5,412 bases of DNA. Source: Pseudomonadota bacterium (GTDB lineage: Bacteria > Pseudomonadota > Alphaproteobacteria > Azospirillales > Azospirillaceae). The stretch lies in the NCBI GenBank assembly GCA_023416455.1, contig JAEZHQ010000277.1, forward strand, positions 1 to 5,412. The letters are read 5' to 3'. Below the pieces are notes generated by a model. It had not been told where the DNA came from and did no database searches. It saw nothing but the letters and a program-made list of their open reading frames with translations. Within the stretch, counting starts at the first letter, position 1, and each line of letters opens with the position of its first letter. Positions 1-5,412 of the stretch are shown piece after piece. Made by a program: the position numbers and the translations under genes.

Positions 1-1
1 G

Positions 2-1132
2 TCCTCCCCTGCCCCGCGGGGGAGCGCCGGTGCCGGCCTGCCGCCGGCCGCGTCTCCGCCGCCGCCCGACGGCGGCCGCGCCCACGGGGAGGATCCGGCG
101 GACGGCGCGGCCGCGCGCCCGCTCGTCACCATCTCCATCCCCGTCTTCAACGAGGAAGGCAACATCGACCGCCTGTTCGACCGGTTGCAGGCGGTGGCCC
201 GCGACAACGGCGGCTTCGACTTCGAGTTCCTGGTCACCGACAACGCGAGCACCGACGGCACCTTCGCCAAGCTGGCGGAGCGGGCCGCCGCCGACCCGCG
301 CATCCGCGTGCTGCGGCTGTCCCGCAACTTCGGCTTCCAGCGCTCGATCCTGACCAACCTTCTCAACGCCCGCGGCGCCGCGGCCATCCAGGTCGACGCC
401 GACCTCCAGGATCCCCCGGAGCTGATCAAGGTTTTCCTGGCGAAATGGCGGGAAGGCTACAAGGTCGTCTACGGCATCCGGCGCAAGCGCAGGGAGAACG
501 CCCTCCTGACCCTGGCGCGCAAGCTCCATTACCGGCTGGTCCGCGCCCTCAGCGACGTCGAGGTGCCGCTCGACGCCGGCGACTTCCGCCTCGTCGACCG
601 CGCCGTGATCGAGCATCTGCGCAGCTACGAGGACCGCTCGCCCTATCTGCGCGGCATCATCGCCTCCATCGGCTACGCCCAGATCGGCATTCCCTACGAC
701 CGCGCCGCCCGCCAGGCCGGCCGCAGCAAGTTCAACCTGGTGACGCTGCTGGCCCTGTCCATCGACGGCATCTGCAGCCAGTCGACCAAGCCGCTCCAGT
801 TCATCACCGTCTTCGGCTTCTTCACGTCGCTGCTGACGGTTCTGCTGATCGCCTTCTACCTCGCCGACCACCTGCTGGGCGGGACGGAGGCCCAGGGCTT
901 CACGACGCTGGCCATCCTGACGCTCGGCTCGCTGGGCCTCAACGCCGCCTTCATCGGGCTGATGGGCGAGTATGTCGGGCGCATCTACACCACCGTGCGG
1001 GGCGGCCCGACGGCCATCGTCGCCGACCGCATCGAGGCGCCCGTCCCGGGTGGGGCGCCCATCCCGGTTGGGGCGCCCGGCCCGGCCGGGGCGCGCGGCG
1101 CGCGGGAGAGCGCGGGGGAGGCCTGCCGATGA
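2..1132 (+). CDS. GtrB/ArnC/DPM1-like family 2 glycosyltransferase (5' end outside window)
   Basis: Probable inner-membrane enzyme that moves a sugar from a nucleotide sugar to polyprenyl phosphate on the cytoplasmic face. The frame is open to the left edge with no ATG or GTG. The TTG at 185 cannot be the start, because it would remove the conserved first strand and the NEE motif at 149-157. Counting the first complete codon as residue 1: a Pro/Ala/Gly-rich extension (1-39), the GT-A core start (about 40-55, ISIPVFNEEGN), DNASTDG (80-86), the metal-site motif DADLQDPPE (132-140), and GRSKF (240-244). Two predicted membrane helices follow (about 264-292 and 300-322), then GEYVGRIY, typical of GtrB-type enzymes. 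The C-terminus ends in GAPxPx repeats. The stop overlaps the rfbF start (ATGA). The family is clear; the sugar donor is not. A dolichol-phosphate-mannose-synthase-like role is the main alternative. Confidence 0.9.
   Translation, partial: SSPAPRGSAGAGLPPAASPPPPDGGRAHGEDPADGAAARPLVTISIPVFNEEGNIDRLFDRLQAVARDNGGFDFEFLVTDNASTDGTFAKLAERAAADPRIRVLRLSRNFGFQRSILTNLLNARGAAAIQVDADLQDPPELIKVFLAKWREGYKVVYGIRRKRRENALLTLARKLHYRLVRALSDVEVPLDAGDFRLVDRAVIEHLRSYEDRSPYLRGIIASIGYAQIGIPYDRAARQAGRSKFNLVTLLALSIDGICSQSTKPLQFITVFGFFTSLLTVLLIAFYLADHLLGGTEAQGFTTLAILTLGSLGLNAAFIGLMGEYVGRIYTTVRGGPTAIVADRIEAPVPGGAPIPVGAPGPAGARGARESAGEACR
1034..1105 (+). repeat. 18-bp in-frame tandem repeat at the 3' end of the glycosyltransferase gene
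   Basis: Four diverging 18-bp units begin at 1034, 1052, 1070 and 1088. They read EAPVPG, GAPIPV, GAPGPA and GARGAR. The second and third units share a nine-base beginning (ggggcgccc); the first differs from it by one base and the fourth by two. Because 18 is a multiple of three, a change in copy number would lengthen or shorten the tail without breaking the frame. The encoded tail lies beyond the last membrane helix and is probably disordered. It ends just before the rfbF start. Confidence 0.8.
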
Positions 1133-1896
1133 AGACCGTCATCCTGGCCGGCGGGCTGGGCACCCGCCTGTCCGAGGAGACCGACCTGCGCCCCAAGCCG
1201 CTGGTGGAGATCGGCGGCCGCCCGATCCTCTGGCACATCATGAAGATGTACGAAGCCGCCGGGATCCGCGACTTCGTGGTCTGCGCGGGCTTCAAGAACG
1301 CCCTGATCAAGCGCTACTTCGCGCTTTATCACCTCCAGGAGAACGACATCGAGATCAACACGCGGACCGGGGAGCTGCGCTACCTGTCCTCCAAGAGCCC
1401 GGAGGACTGGACGGTCGCGGTGATCGACACCGGGGCCGAGACGATGACCGGCGGGCGCCTGAAGCGCATCGCCCATCTGGTCCAGGACGGCACCTTCTGC
1501 CTGACCTACGGCGACGGGGTGAGCGACCTCGACATCCGCGCCGTGATCGCCTTCCACAGGAGCCACGGCCGGCTGGCCACCATCACCGCCGTGCCGTCGC
1601 CCGGCCGCTTCGGCGTCCTGGAGCTGGACGGCGGCTCGGTCAACCGCTTCCTGGAGAAGCCGCACGCCGAGATGGGGTGGATCAACGGCGGCTTCTTCGT
1701 CCTCGAACCGGACGCCCTCGCCGTCATCGCCGGCGACGACACCGTGTGGGAGCGCGACCCCCTGGAGCGGCTGGCCGCGGAGGGGCAGCTCATGGCCTAC
1801 CGCCACGCCGGCTTCTGGAAGCCGATGGACAGCCTGCGCGACAAGCGGGAGCTGGAGGCCCTGTGGGCCGCCGGCGCCCCCTGGAAGACATGGTGA
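1129..1896 (+). CDS. rfbF: Glucose-1-phosphate cytidylyltransferase
   Basis: Cytoplasmic nucleotidyltransferase that joins CTP and alpha-D-glucose 1-phosphate to give CDP-glucose and pyrophosphate, the first step towards CDP-linked 3,6-dideoxyhexoses and related sugars. The 255-residue product is close to the roughly 257 residues of enterobacterial RfbF and looks complete. Visible motifs are GGLGTRLSEET (8-18, whose LSEET marks this subfamily rather than glucose-1-phosphate thymidylyltransferase), KPLVEIGG (23-30, with the likely catalytic lysine), TYGDGVSD (126-133, metal-binding Asp), EKP (176-178), INGGFF (185-190), FWKPMDSLRD (229-238) and the terminal PWKTW. The ATG overlaps the upstream stop and has a strong GGGGGAGG ribosome site 7 nt ahead, so the start is secure. 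The usual partner, CDP-glucose 4,6-dehydratase (rfbG), is not next to it; a methyltransferase follows instead. Confidence 0.95.
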   Translation: MKTVILAGGLGTRLSEETDLRPKPLVEIGGRPILWHIMKMYEAAGIRDFVVCAGFKNALIKRYFALYHLQENDIEINTRTGELRYLSSKSPEDWTVAVIDTGAETMTGGRLKRIAHLVQDGTFCLTYGDGVSDLDIRAVIAFHRSHGRLATITAVPSPGRFGVLELDGGSVNRFLEKPHAEMGWINGGFFVLEPDALAVIAGDDTVWERDPLERLAAEGQLMAYRHAGFWKPMDSLRDKRELEALWAAGAPWKTW

Positions 1897-1940
1897 GGGC
1901 ATGACGGGGGTGAGGGCATGACGGGGGTGAGGCCATGACC
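1894..1940 (+). repeat. 17-bp tandem repeat spanning the rfbF stop and the methyltransferase start
   Basis: Two perfect copies of tgagggcatgacggggg (1894-1910 and 1911-1927) are followed by a partial third copy of 13 nt (1928-1940) with two mismatches. The rfbF stop is the TGA that opens copy 1. The methyltransferase start is the ATG in copy 3. Each copy therefore carries a stop, a GAGG-like ribosome-binding element and an ATG. The whole intergenic spacer consists of this repeat, so copy number can change without altering either flanking protein. Confidence 0.9.
1901..1938 (+). other. Two chained six-codon mini-ORFs in the repeat
   Basis: The ATG at 1901 opens M-T-G-V-R-A and stops with TGA at 1919-1921. 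This stop overlaps the next ATG at 1918. That ATG opens M-T-G-V-R-P and stops at 1936-1938, overlapping the methyltransferase ATG at 1935. Because the repeat is 17 bp, the three ATGs lie in three different frames, each joined by an ATGA overlap. The ORFs are seen directly. Whether ribosomes use them, for example to pass from rfbF to the methyltransferase by termination-reinitiation, is an inference. They could be a passive by-product of repeat duplication. Confidence 0.45.
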
Positions 1941-2705
1941 GTTCCGCCGCCGCCCGGCGACGCCCCCGGATCCGACGCCGGATCCCACGCCGGATCCGAC
2001 GCCGGATCCGGCACCGAGTTCGACGCCGAGTTCGACGCCCACAGCGGGGACTACGACAGCCGGGTCAACGAGGCGCTCGCCGTCCCGGGCCTGACGGTCG
2101 ACTATTTCACCCGGGTCAAGGCCGACTACCTGCTCGACGCCGTGGCGGCCCGCTTCGGCTCCACGGCGGCGGTGGAGATGCTCGACGTCGGCTGCGGCGT
2201 CGGCAACGGCCACGCCCGCCTGGCGCCGCGCGTGGCCCGGCTGGCCGGGACCGACCCGTCGCGCCGCTGCATCGAGGCGGCCCGCCGGCGCAACGGCGGC
2301 GTCGCCTACACCGTGTCCGACGGCCGCCGCCTGCCCTACCCCGACCAAAGCTTCGACGTCGCCTTCGCCGTCTGCGTGTTCCACCATGTCGCGGTCGCCG
2401 ACCGGGTCGGCCTGGCCGGCGAGATGCGCCGCGTCCTGCGGCCCGGCGGGCTGGTCCTGCTGTTCGAGCACAACCCGGCCAACCCCCTGACCCGGCGGGT
2501 CGTGAACAACTGCGTCTTCGACCGCAACGCCGTCCTCCTGCGCGCCGCCGAGAGCGAGGCGGTGCTGCGGGAGGCCGGCTTCGCGGAAGCCGCCAGCCGC
2601 TTCATCCTGACGCTGCCCTCCTTCGGCCCGGCCACCCGCGCGCTCGACCGGCTGTTCGCGCGCCTGCCGCTCGGGGCCCAGTACTGCACATGCGCGCGGG
2701 CCTGA
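1935..2705 (+). CDS. Class I SAM-dependent methyltransferase
   Basis: A 256-residue cytoplasmic methyltransferase; the acceptor is unknown but from context is probably a sugar, sugar nucleotide or glycan. After a low-complexity leader (1-35) comes a conserved-looking entry segment (HSGDYDSRVNEAL, 36-48). Next are SAM-binding motif I (LDVGCGVGNG, 83-92), an acidic residue at the end of strand 2 (GTDPS, D107), SDGRRLPY (128-135), FDVAFAVCVFHHV (140-152), RRVLRPGG (165-172) and FEHNPANPLTRR (177-188). The C-terminus is PLGAQYCTCARA. The ATG at 1935 is the only in-frame start between the upstream in-frame stop at 1911 and the conserved core. A G-run (1923-1927) 7 nt upstream can serve as ribosome site. 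Its end overlaps gtrA by 16 nt. The fold is clear. Target and chemistry (O-, N- or C-methylation) cannot be read from sequence; no zinc-type Cys cluster like that of some deoxysugar C-methyltransferases is evident. Confidence 0.9.
   Translation: MTVPPPPGDAPGSDAGSHAGSDAGSGTEFDAEFDAHSGDYDSRVNEALAVPGLTVDYFTRVKADYLLDAVAARFGSTAAVEMLDVGCGVGNGHARLAPRVARLAGTDPSRRCIEAARRRNGGVAYTVSDGRRLPYPDQSFDVAFAVCVFHHVAVADRVGLAGEMRRVLRPGGLVLLFEHNPANPLTRRVVNNCVFDRNAVLLRAAESEAVLREAGFAEAASRFILTLPSFGPATRALDRLFARLPLGAQYCTCARA
1968..2039 (+). repeat. 12-bp in-frame tandem repeats in the methyltransferase leader
   Basis: Four units based on ggatccgacgcc begin at 1968, 1980, 1992 and 2004 and encode GSDA-GSHA-GSDA-GSGT (residues 12-27). 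The first and third units are identical. Two identical units, gagttcgacgcc at 2016 and 2028, follow and encode EFDA-EFDA (residues 28-35). All six units are 12 bp, so copy-number changes keep the frame. The tract carries four GGATCC hexamers in 42 bp. It precedes the catalytic fold and is probably a flexible acidic leader. Confidence 0.9.
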
Positions 2706-3139
2706 CGGCGGCGGGGCGGGCGCTGCTCGGCTGGGACCGCCGCCGCCTGGCGGCGCTCGCCCGCTTCGCCGCGGTCGGCCTGCTCAGCTCGGGCCTTTAC
2801 GCCGGGGTCATGCTGCTGGCGATCCGCTTCGGCGGGGTGGCGCCCGGGGTGGCGAGCGCGCTCGGCTACGCGGCGGCGCTTCCCGTCAACTTCGGCCTGC
2901 ACCGCTCCTTCACCTTCGCCTCCCGCGGCCGGATCCGCCGGGAGGCGCTGCGCTTCCTCCTCCTCCACGGGATCAACATGGCCCTGTCCATGGCCATCGT
3001 GCATCTCATGGTCACGGTGGCGGGGCTGCCCGCCGCCGCCGGCGCGCTCGCCGTCGTCCTCGCCATCCCGCTGCTCCAGTTCATCGCCCTGGAATCCTGG
3101 GTGTACGGAAGGCCCCCCCACTCAAGGGAACCGCCATGA
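2690..3139 (+). CDS. GtrA-family membrane protein (putative polyprenyl-linked sugar translocation)
   Basis: A small (149 residues), very hydrophobic inner-membrane protein with the GtrA layout: a basic N-terminus, then four predicted helices at about 24-46, 49-69, 86-110 and 114-136. The family hallmark NFGLHRSFTF lies at 67-76 between helices 2 and 3, and a basic segment (RGRIRR, 79-84) follows. RFAAVG at 25-30 is also typical. In characterised gtr loci, GtrA is thought to help flip the undecaprenyl-phosphate-glucose made by GtrB; a GtrB-like gene lies two genes upstream. The ATG lies inside the end of the methyltransferase gene (16-nt overlap) with only a weak G-rich ribosome site, so translational coupling is likely. 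The stop overlaps the next start (ATGA). Family assignment is strong; the transported substrate is unknown. Confidence 0.9.
   Translation: MRAGLTAAGRALLGWDRRRLAALARFAAVGLLSSGLYAGVMLLAIRFGGVAPGVASALGYAAALPVNFGLHRSFTFASRGRIRREALRFLLLHGINMALSMAIVHLMVTVAGLPAAAGALAVVLAIPLLQFIALESWVYGRPPHSREPP
3113..3119 (+). other. C7 homopolymer near the end of the GtrA gene
   Basis: Seven consecutive C residues encode Pro-Pro and the first base of the next His codon, eight codons before the stop. One extra C, or a -1 ribosomal slip, would skip the TGA at 3137 and join the frame starting at the ATG at 3136, giving a GtrA-large membrane protein fusion. This follows from the reading frames. Real slippage is unproven, and the context is not a canonical slippery heptamer. 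Confidence 0.3.
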
Positions 3140-5286
3140 CCCTGTCCGCCGCCCACCGCCCCGCCGCCGTCCCGGCCGCGCGCGCAACCACCCTTCTTCC
3201 CGCGGCCGCCCTGCTGCTGATCGGGGTGGGGCTGGCCCTGTCCCTCTTCCCGGCGGACCTGCTGGCCGGCGGGGCGGACTGGTGGGGCCGGCTGTCCGGG
3301 GACGACGCGGTCGGGCTGATCGGCTCCCGTTACTTCGCCCTCGACGCCTGGCGCTTCCCCCTGTTCCGGACGGCGATGCTGGGGCCGCCCGAGGGCGTGA
3401 ACATCATCTTCACCGACGCCGTCCCCGGCATGGCCCTGCTGGGCAAGCTCGCCCACCGCCTGACGGGGACCGCCCCCAACTACCTCGGCGGCTGGCTGCT
3501 GCTGGCCTACGCCGCGCAGCCGCTCGCCGCCTACGCCCTGCTGCGGGCGATGGGCGTGCGCCGCGTCCTGGCCTTTCCCGGCGGGATCCTGGCTCTGCTG
3601 ATGCCGGCCTTCGTCTTCCGCTACGGCCATATCGGGCTGGTCGCCCATTTCGTGATCCTGCTGGCCTTCCTCGCCTACGCGCGCGCGGTCACGGTGGCGA
3701 CGGCGCGGGAGATCGCGGCCTCGGCCGTCCTCGCCGCCCTGGTCCTCCTCATCAACCCCTATCTGCTGGCGATGGCGGGCGGGATCGTCGCGGCGGGGGT
3801 CGTCGAGGCGGCGCGCCGGGGCCGCATCGGCCCGCTGCGGGGGGTCGGCATCCTCGCCCTCATGGCCGGCACGGCGGTCGGGCTGGCCGCCCTGTTCGGC
3901 GTCCTCGACCGGGACGGCACGGCCACCGGCGGCTTCGGCCTCTACTCGATGAACCTGCTCTCGCCGGTGGTCCCCCAGCTCAGCGCCCTGCCCGGCCACG
4001 GCGCCTACATCCTCGACGCCACCCAGGGCCAGTACGAGGGCTACAACTATCTGGGCGCCGGCATCCTGCTGCTCCTGCTGCTGGCCGTCGTGACCGGCTG
4101 GCGCCTGGTCCTGGGGCTGCTGGCGCGTCACGCGGTCCTGGTGGCGGCGGTGGGGGCCATGGCGGTCTACGCCCTGTCCGGCGAGGTCTACGCCGGCGGC
4201 CGCCTGCTCGCCCGGCTGCCCTTCTACGAGACGCTGGAGCCGTTCCGGACGCTGGCCGCCACCTTCCGGTCGAGCGGGCGCTTCTTCTGGCCGGCCGGCT
4301 ACCTGGCGCTGGCCGGCGCGGTCCTCGTCCTGGCGCGCCGGCTCCCCCCGGCCCGCTGCCTCGGCCTGATGGCCGCCGCGGTGGCCCTCCAGCTGGTCGA
4401 CACCCGCCCCCTCCTGCGCAGCGTCGAGGCGCGGGCCGCGGCGTCGCCGGAGCCCTTCGACCGCGGCCTGTGGGCGGCCGCGCTCAGCCGGCACGACGGG
4501 CTGGTCATCCTGCCGGAGTTCCTGTGCACCCATCCGGGCAACCGCCGCTACATCTATCCCTTGCAGGTCATGGCGTCGGCGGCGGGGATCCCGTCCAACT
4601 CGCCGATCATCAACCGCGGCCAGCGGGATTGCGCCGGCGCCCAGCTCGGCCTGATGCGCCGGGTCGACGCCGCGGCGGTGACGGCCAATCCCCTGCTCGT
4701 CCTGTTCAAGGACTCGGTCCCCGCGGTCCTGGCGCAGATGGCGCAGCACCAGGGCTTCGCCTGCCGCGACGCCGGCTTCGCGCTGGCCTGCAGCCGGCGG
4801 ACGGACGACCCCGCCGTCCGCGCGCTGGGCGCCGACCCGGCGGCCGCGACGCCGCTGCCGCTGGGCACCCGCCTGTCCGCGCTGAAGGACGGCGACGGCC
4901 TGCCCTTCCTCGGCGCCGGCTGGTCGGTGGCGGACAATCACTTCCGTTGGGGGGAGGGCGAGGCGGCCATAATCACCGGCCGTCTCGCCGCGCCGGTCTG
5001 CGGCGGCCTGACCTTCCGCGCCCTGGTCGTCCCCCTCGCCTTCGGGGATCACATCGTCGGGACCGCCCAGGTCCTGCTCAACGGCGTGCCGGCCGGCACG
5101 CTGTCGGTGTCCGGGTCCGGCCTGCAGGAGGTCCGTATGGCCTTTCCGCCGGCCGCCGGCTGCCTCGACGCGGCGACCGTCGAGCTGCGCTTCGACGGCC
5201 TGAAATCCCCGCACGAGCTGGGCATGAACCAGGATGTGCGCCGGCTCACCTGGGCCATGCAGTGGTTCGAGCTGGCGGCTCCTTGA
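3136..5286 (+). CDS. Large polytopic membrane protein with C-terminal soluble domain, DUF6311/GT-C-like
   Basis: A 716-residue protein that I recognise only as similar to uncharacterised DUF6311-type, GT-C-like membrane proteins; no enzymatic role is proven. Residues 1-20 are a short basic lead. Many hydrophobic segments follow up to about 420, including about 20-40, 118-138, 145-162, 168-185, 193-224, 236-256, 306-328, 332-348 and 386-400. Conserved-looking loop motifs are SGDDAVG (54-60, acidic pair in the first external loop, as in GT-C enzymes), PEGVNIIFTDAVPG (85-98), FRYGHIGLVAHF (161-172), SMNLLSPVVPQ (271-281), GQYEGYNYLG (298-307) and RSSGRFFWPAGY (378-389). Residues from about 421 are soluble; 594-716 look beta-rich with GWSVADNHFRWGEGEA (595-610), reminiscent of carbohydrate-binding jelly rolls. 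The start overlaps the gtrA stop and has AAGGGAA nearby. Context suggests a periplasmic glycosyltransferase using a lipid-linked sugar; transport or assembly is the alternative. Confidence 0.85.
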   Translation: MTLSAAHRPAAVPAARATTLLPAAALLLIGVGLALSLFPADLLAGGADWWGRLSGDDAVGLIGSRYFALDAWRFPLFRTAMLGPPEGVNIIFTDAVPGMALLGKLAHRLTGTAPNYLGGWLLLAYAAQPLAAYALLRAMGVRRVLAFPGGILALLMPAFVFRYGHIGLVAHFVILLAFLAYARAVTVATAREIAASAVLAALVLLINPYLLAMAGGIVAAGVVEAARRGRIGPLRGVGILALMAGTAVGLAALFGVLDRDGTATGGFGLYSMNLLSPVVPQLSALPGHGAYILDATQGQYEGYNYLGAGILLLLLLAVVTGWRLVLGLLARHAVLVAAVGAMAVYALSGEVYAGGRLLARLPFYETLEPFRTLAATFRSSGRFFWPAGYLALAGAVLVLARRLPPARCLGLMAAAVALQLVDTRPLLRSVEARAAASPEPFDRGLWAAALSRHDGLVILPEFLCTHPGNRRYIYPLQVMASAAGIPSNSPIINRGQRDCAGAQLGLMRRVDAAAVTANPLLVLFKDSVPAVLAQMAQHQGFACRDAGFALACSRRTDDPAVRALGADPAAATPLPLGTRLSALKDGDGLPFLGAGWSVADNHFRWGEGEAAIITGRLAAPVCGGLTFRALVVPLAFGDHIVGTAQVLLNGVPAGTLSVSGSGLQEVRMAFPPAAGCLDAATVELRFDGLKSPHELGMNQDVRRLTWAMQWFELAAP

Positions 5287-5293
5287 TACCAAT

Positions 5294-5330
5294 TCCGGAA
5301 AGGTCCGACCTGTGATCGGACCTTTCCGGA
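5294..5330 (+). terminator. Perfect 15-bp inverted repeat after the last gene, putative terminator
   Basis: The left arm tccggaaaggtccga (5294-5308) and right arm tcggacctttccgga (5316-5330) are exact reverse complements around a 7-nt loop (cctgtga). It begins 7 nt after the stop of the large membrane protein gene, a natural place for transcription to end. No T-run follows on either strand, so it is not a textbook intrinsic terminator. It may act as a U-tract-less terminator, an mRNA 3'-end stabiliser or a dispersed palindromic repeat. The aaagg/ccttt centre of each arm is AT-richer than the surrounding DNA. Confidence 0.6.
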
Positions 5331-5376
5331 CCCTCATACGCCGGGCGGCCCGCTCCCGCGGGAAACGGCCGCCGGC

Positions 5377-5412
5377 TCACCCGGCCGGGCGGCCGCGCAG
5401 GCGGCGCAGGGC
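5377..5412 (-). CDS. Possible C-terminal end of a convergent gene (cut by right edge)
   Basis: Read from the right edge on the minus strand, one frame gives ALRRLRGRPAG followed by TGA (plus-strand tca at 5377-5379). A basic, Arg-rich tail is plausible for a protein end, and the hairpin at 5294-5330 would then lie between two convergent genes. Only 11 codons are visible, and other frames of this GC-rich tail are also open. This is a weak suggestion with no function assignable. Confidence 0.25.
   Translation of the reverse strand, partial: ALRRLRGRPAG

Noticed and set aside
72..114. An 11-bp inverted repeat (gcggccgcgcc at 72-82 and ggcgcggccgc at 104-114)
   Set aside because: It lies inside the open glycosyltransferase frame, consists only of G and C, has a 21-nt spacer and no regulatory context. 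Such repeats are expected by chance at this GC content.
985..1902. Long minus-strand and alternative plus-strand open frames across rfbF
   Set aside because: The rfbF frame carries all nucleotidyltransferase motifs over its full length. The other frames are compositionally biased shadows.
1968..2015. Four closely spaced GGATCC hexamers suggesting an engineered cassette or a protein-binding array
   Set aside because: They are explained by the 12-bp in-frame repeat encoding Gly-Ser, and nothing else in the window looks synthetic.
2866..5337. A very long open frame on the minus strand opposite the large membrane protein gene
   Set aside because: Its product is Gln/Gly/Arg/Asp-rich low-complexity sequence with no family motif. 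It arises because high GC removes stop codons, and the plus-strand gene has clear membrane and domain features.
5341..5395. GC-rich inverted repeats in the right tail (for example cggccgcc at 5366-5373 and ggcggccg at 5388-5395)
   Set aside because: They are short, made only of G and C, and typical of random high-GC sequence. The nearby 15-bp hairpin is a far stronger structure.

Overview
The window is very GC-rich, with third codon positions almost all G or C, and it is packed with genes on the + strand. Base composition and protein style suit a high-GC alphaproteobacterium of the Azospirillum/Rhodospirillales kind. That assignment is an inference from composition, because no rRNA or other taxonomic marker is present.

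Layout: one tightly coupled cluster of five genes reads left to right. (1) A polyprenyl-phosphate-type family 2 glycosyltransferase (GtrB/ArnC/DPM1-like), cut by the left edge. (2) Glucose-1-phosphate cytidylyltransferase (rfbF), overlapping gene 1 by ATGA. (3) A class I SAM-dependent methyltransferase, after a 38-nt spacer made of a 17-bp tandem repeat. (4) A GtrA-family four-helix membrane protein, overlapping gene 3 by 16 nt. (5) A 716-residue multi-spanning membrane protein with a soluble C-terminal domain, resembling uncharacterised DUF6311/GT-C-like proteins and overlapping gene 4 by ATGA. A perfect 15-bp inverted repeat begins 7 nt after the last stop and probably ends the transcript. 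The last ~80 nt may hold the end of a convergent gene. No promoter is visible, so transcription presumably starts left of the window.

Working model (inference): RfbF makes CDP-glucose for a modified sugar. The GtrB-like enzyme charges a polyprenyl phosphate with a sugar, GtrA helps move that lipid-linked sugar across the inner membrane, and the large membrane protein is a candidate periplasmic transferase that adds it to a surface polysaccharide. The methyltransferase would modify a sugar or glycan. This resembles the gtrA-gtrB-gtrX glycan-decoration module, merged with nucleotide-sugar and methylation genes.

The most unusual DNA-level feature is short tandem repeats at the gene junctions: an 18-bp array at the end of gene 1, a 17-bp array between genes 2 and 3 that creates a chain of start/stop overlaps, and 12-bp arrays at the start of gene 3. 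No CRISPR array, tRNA, rRNA or transposase gene was seen.
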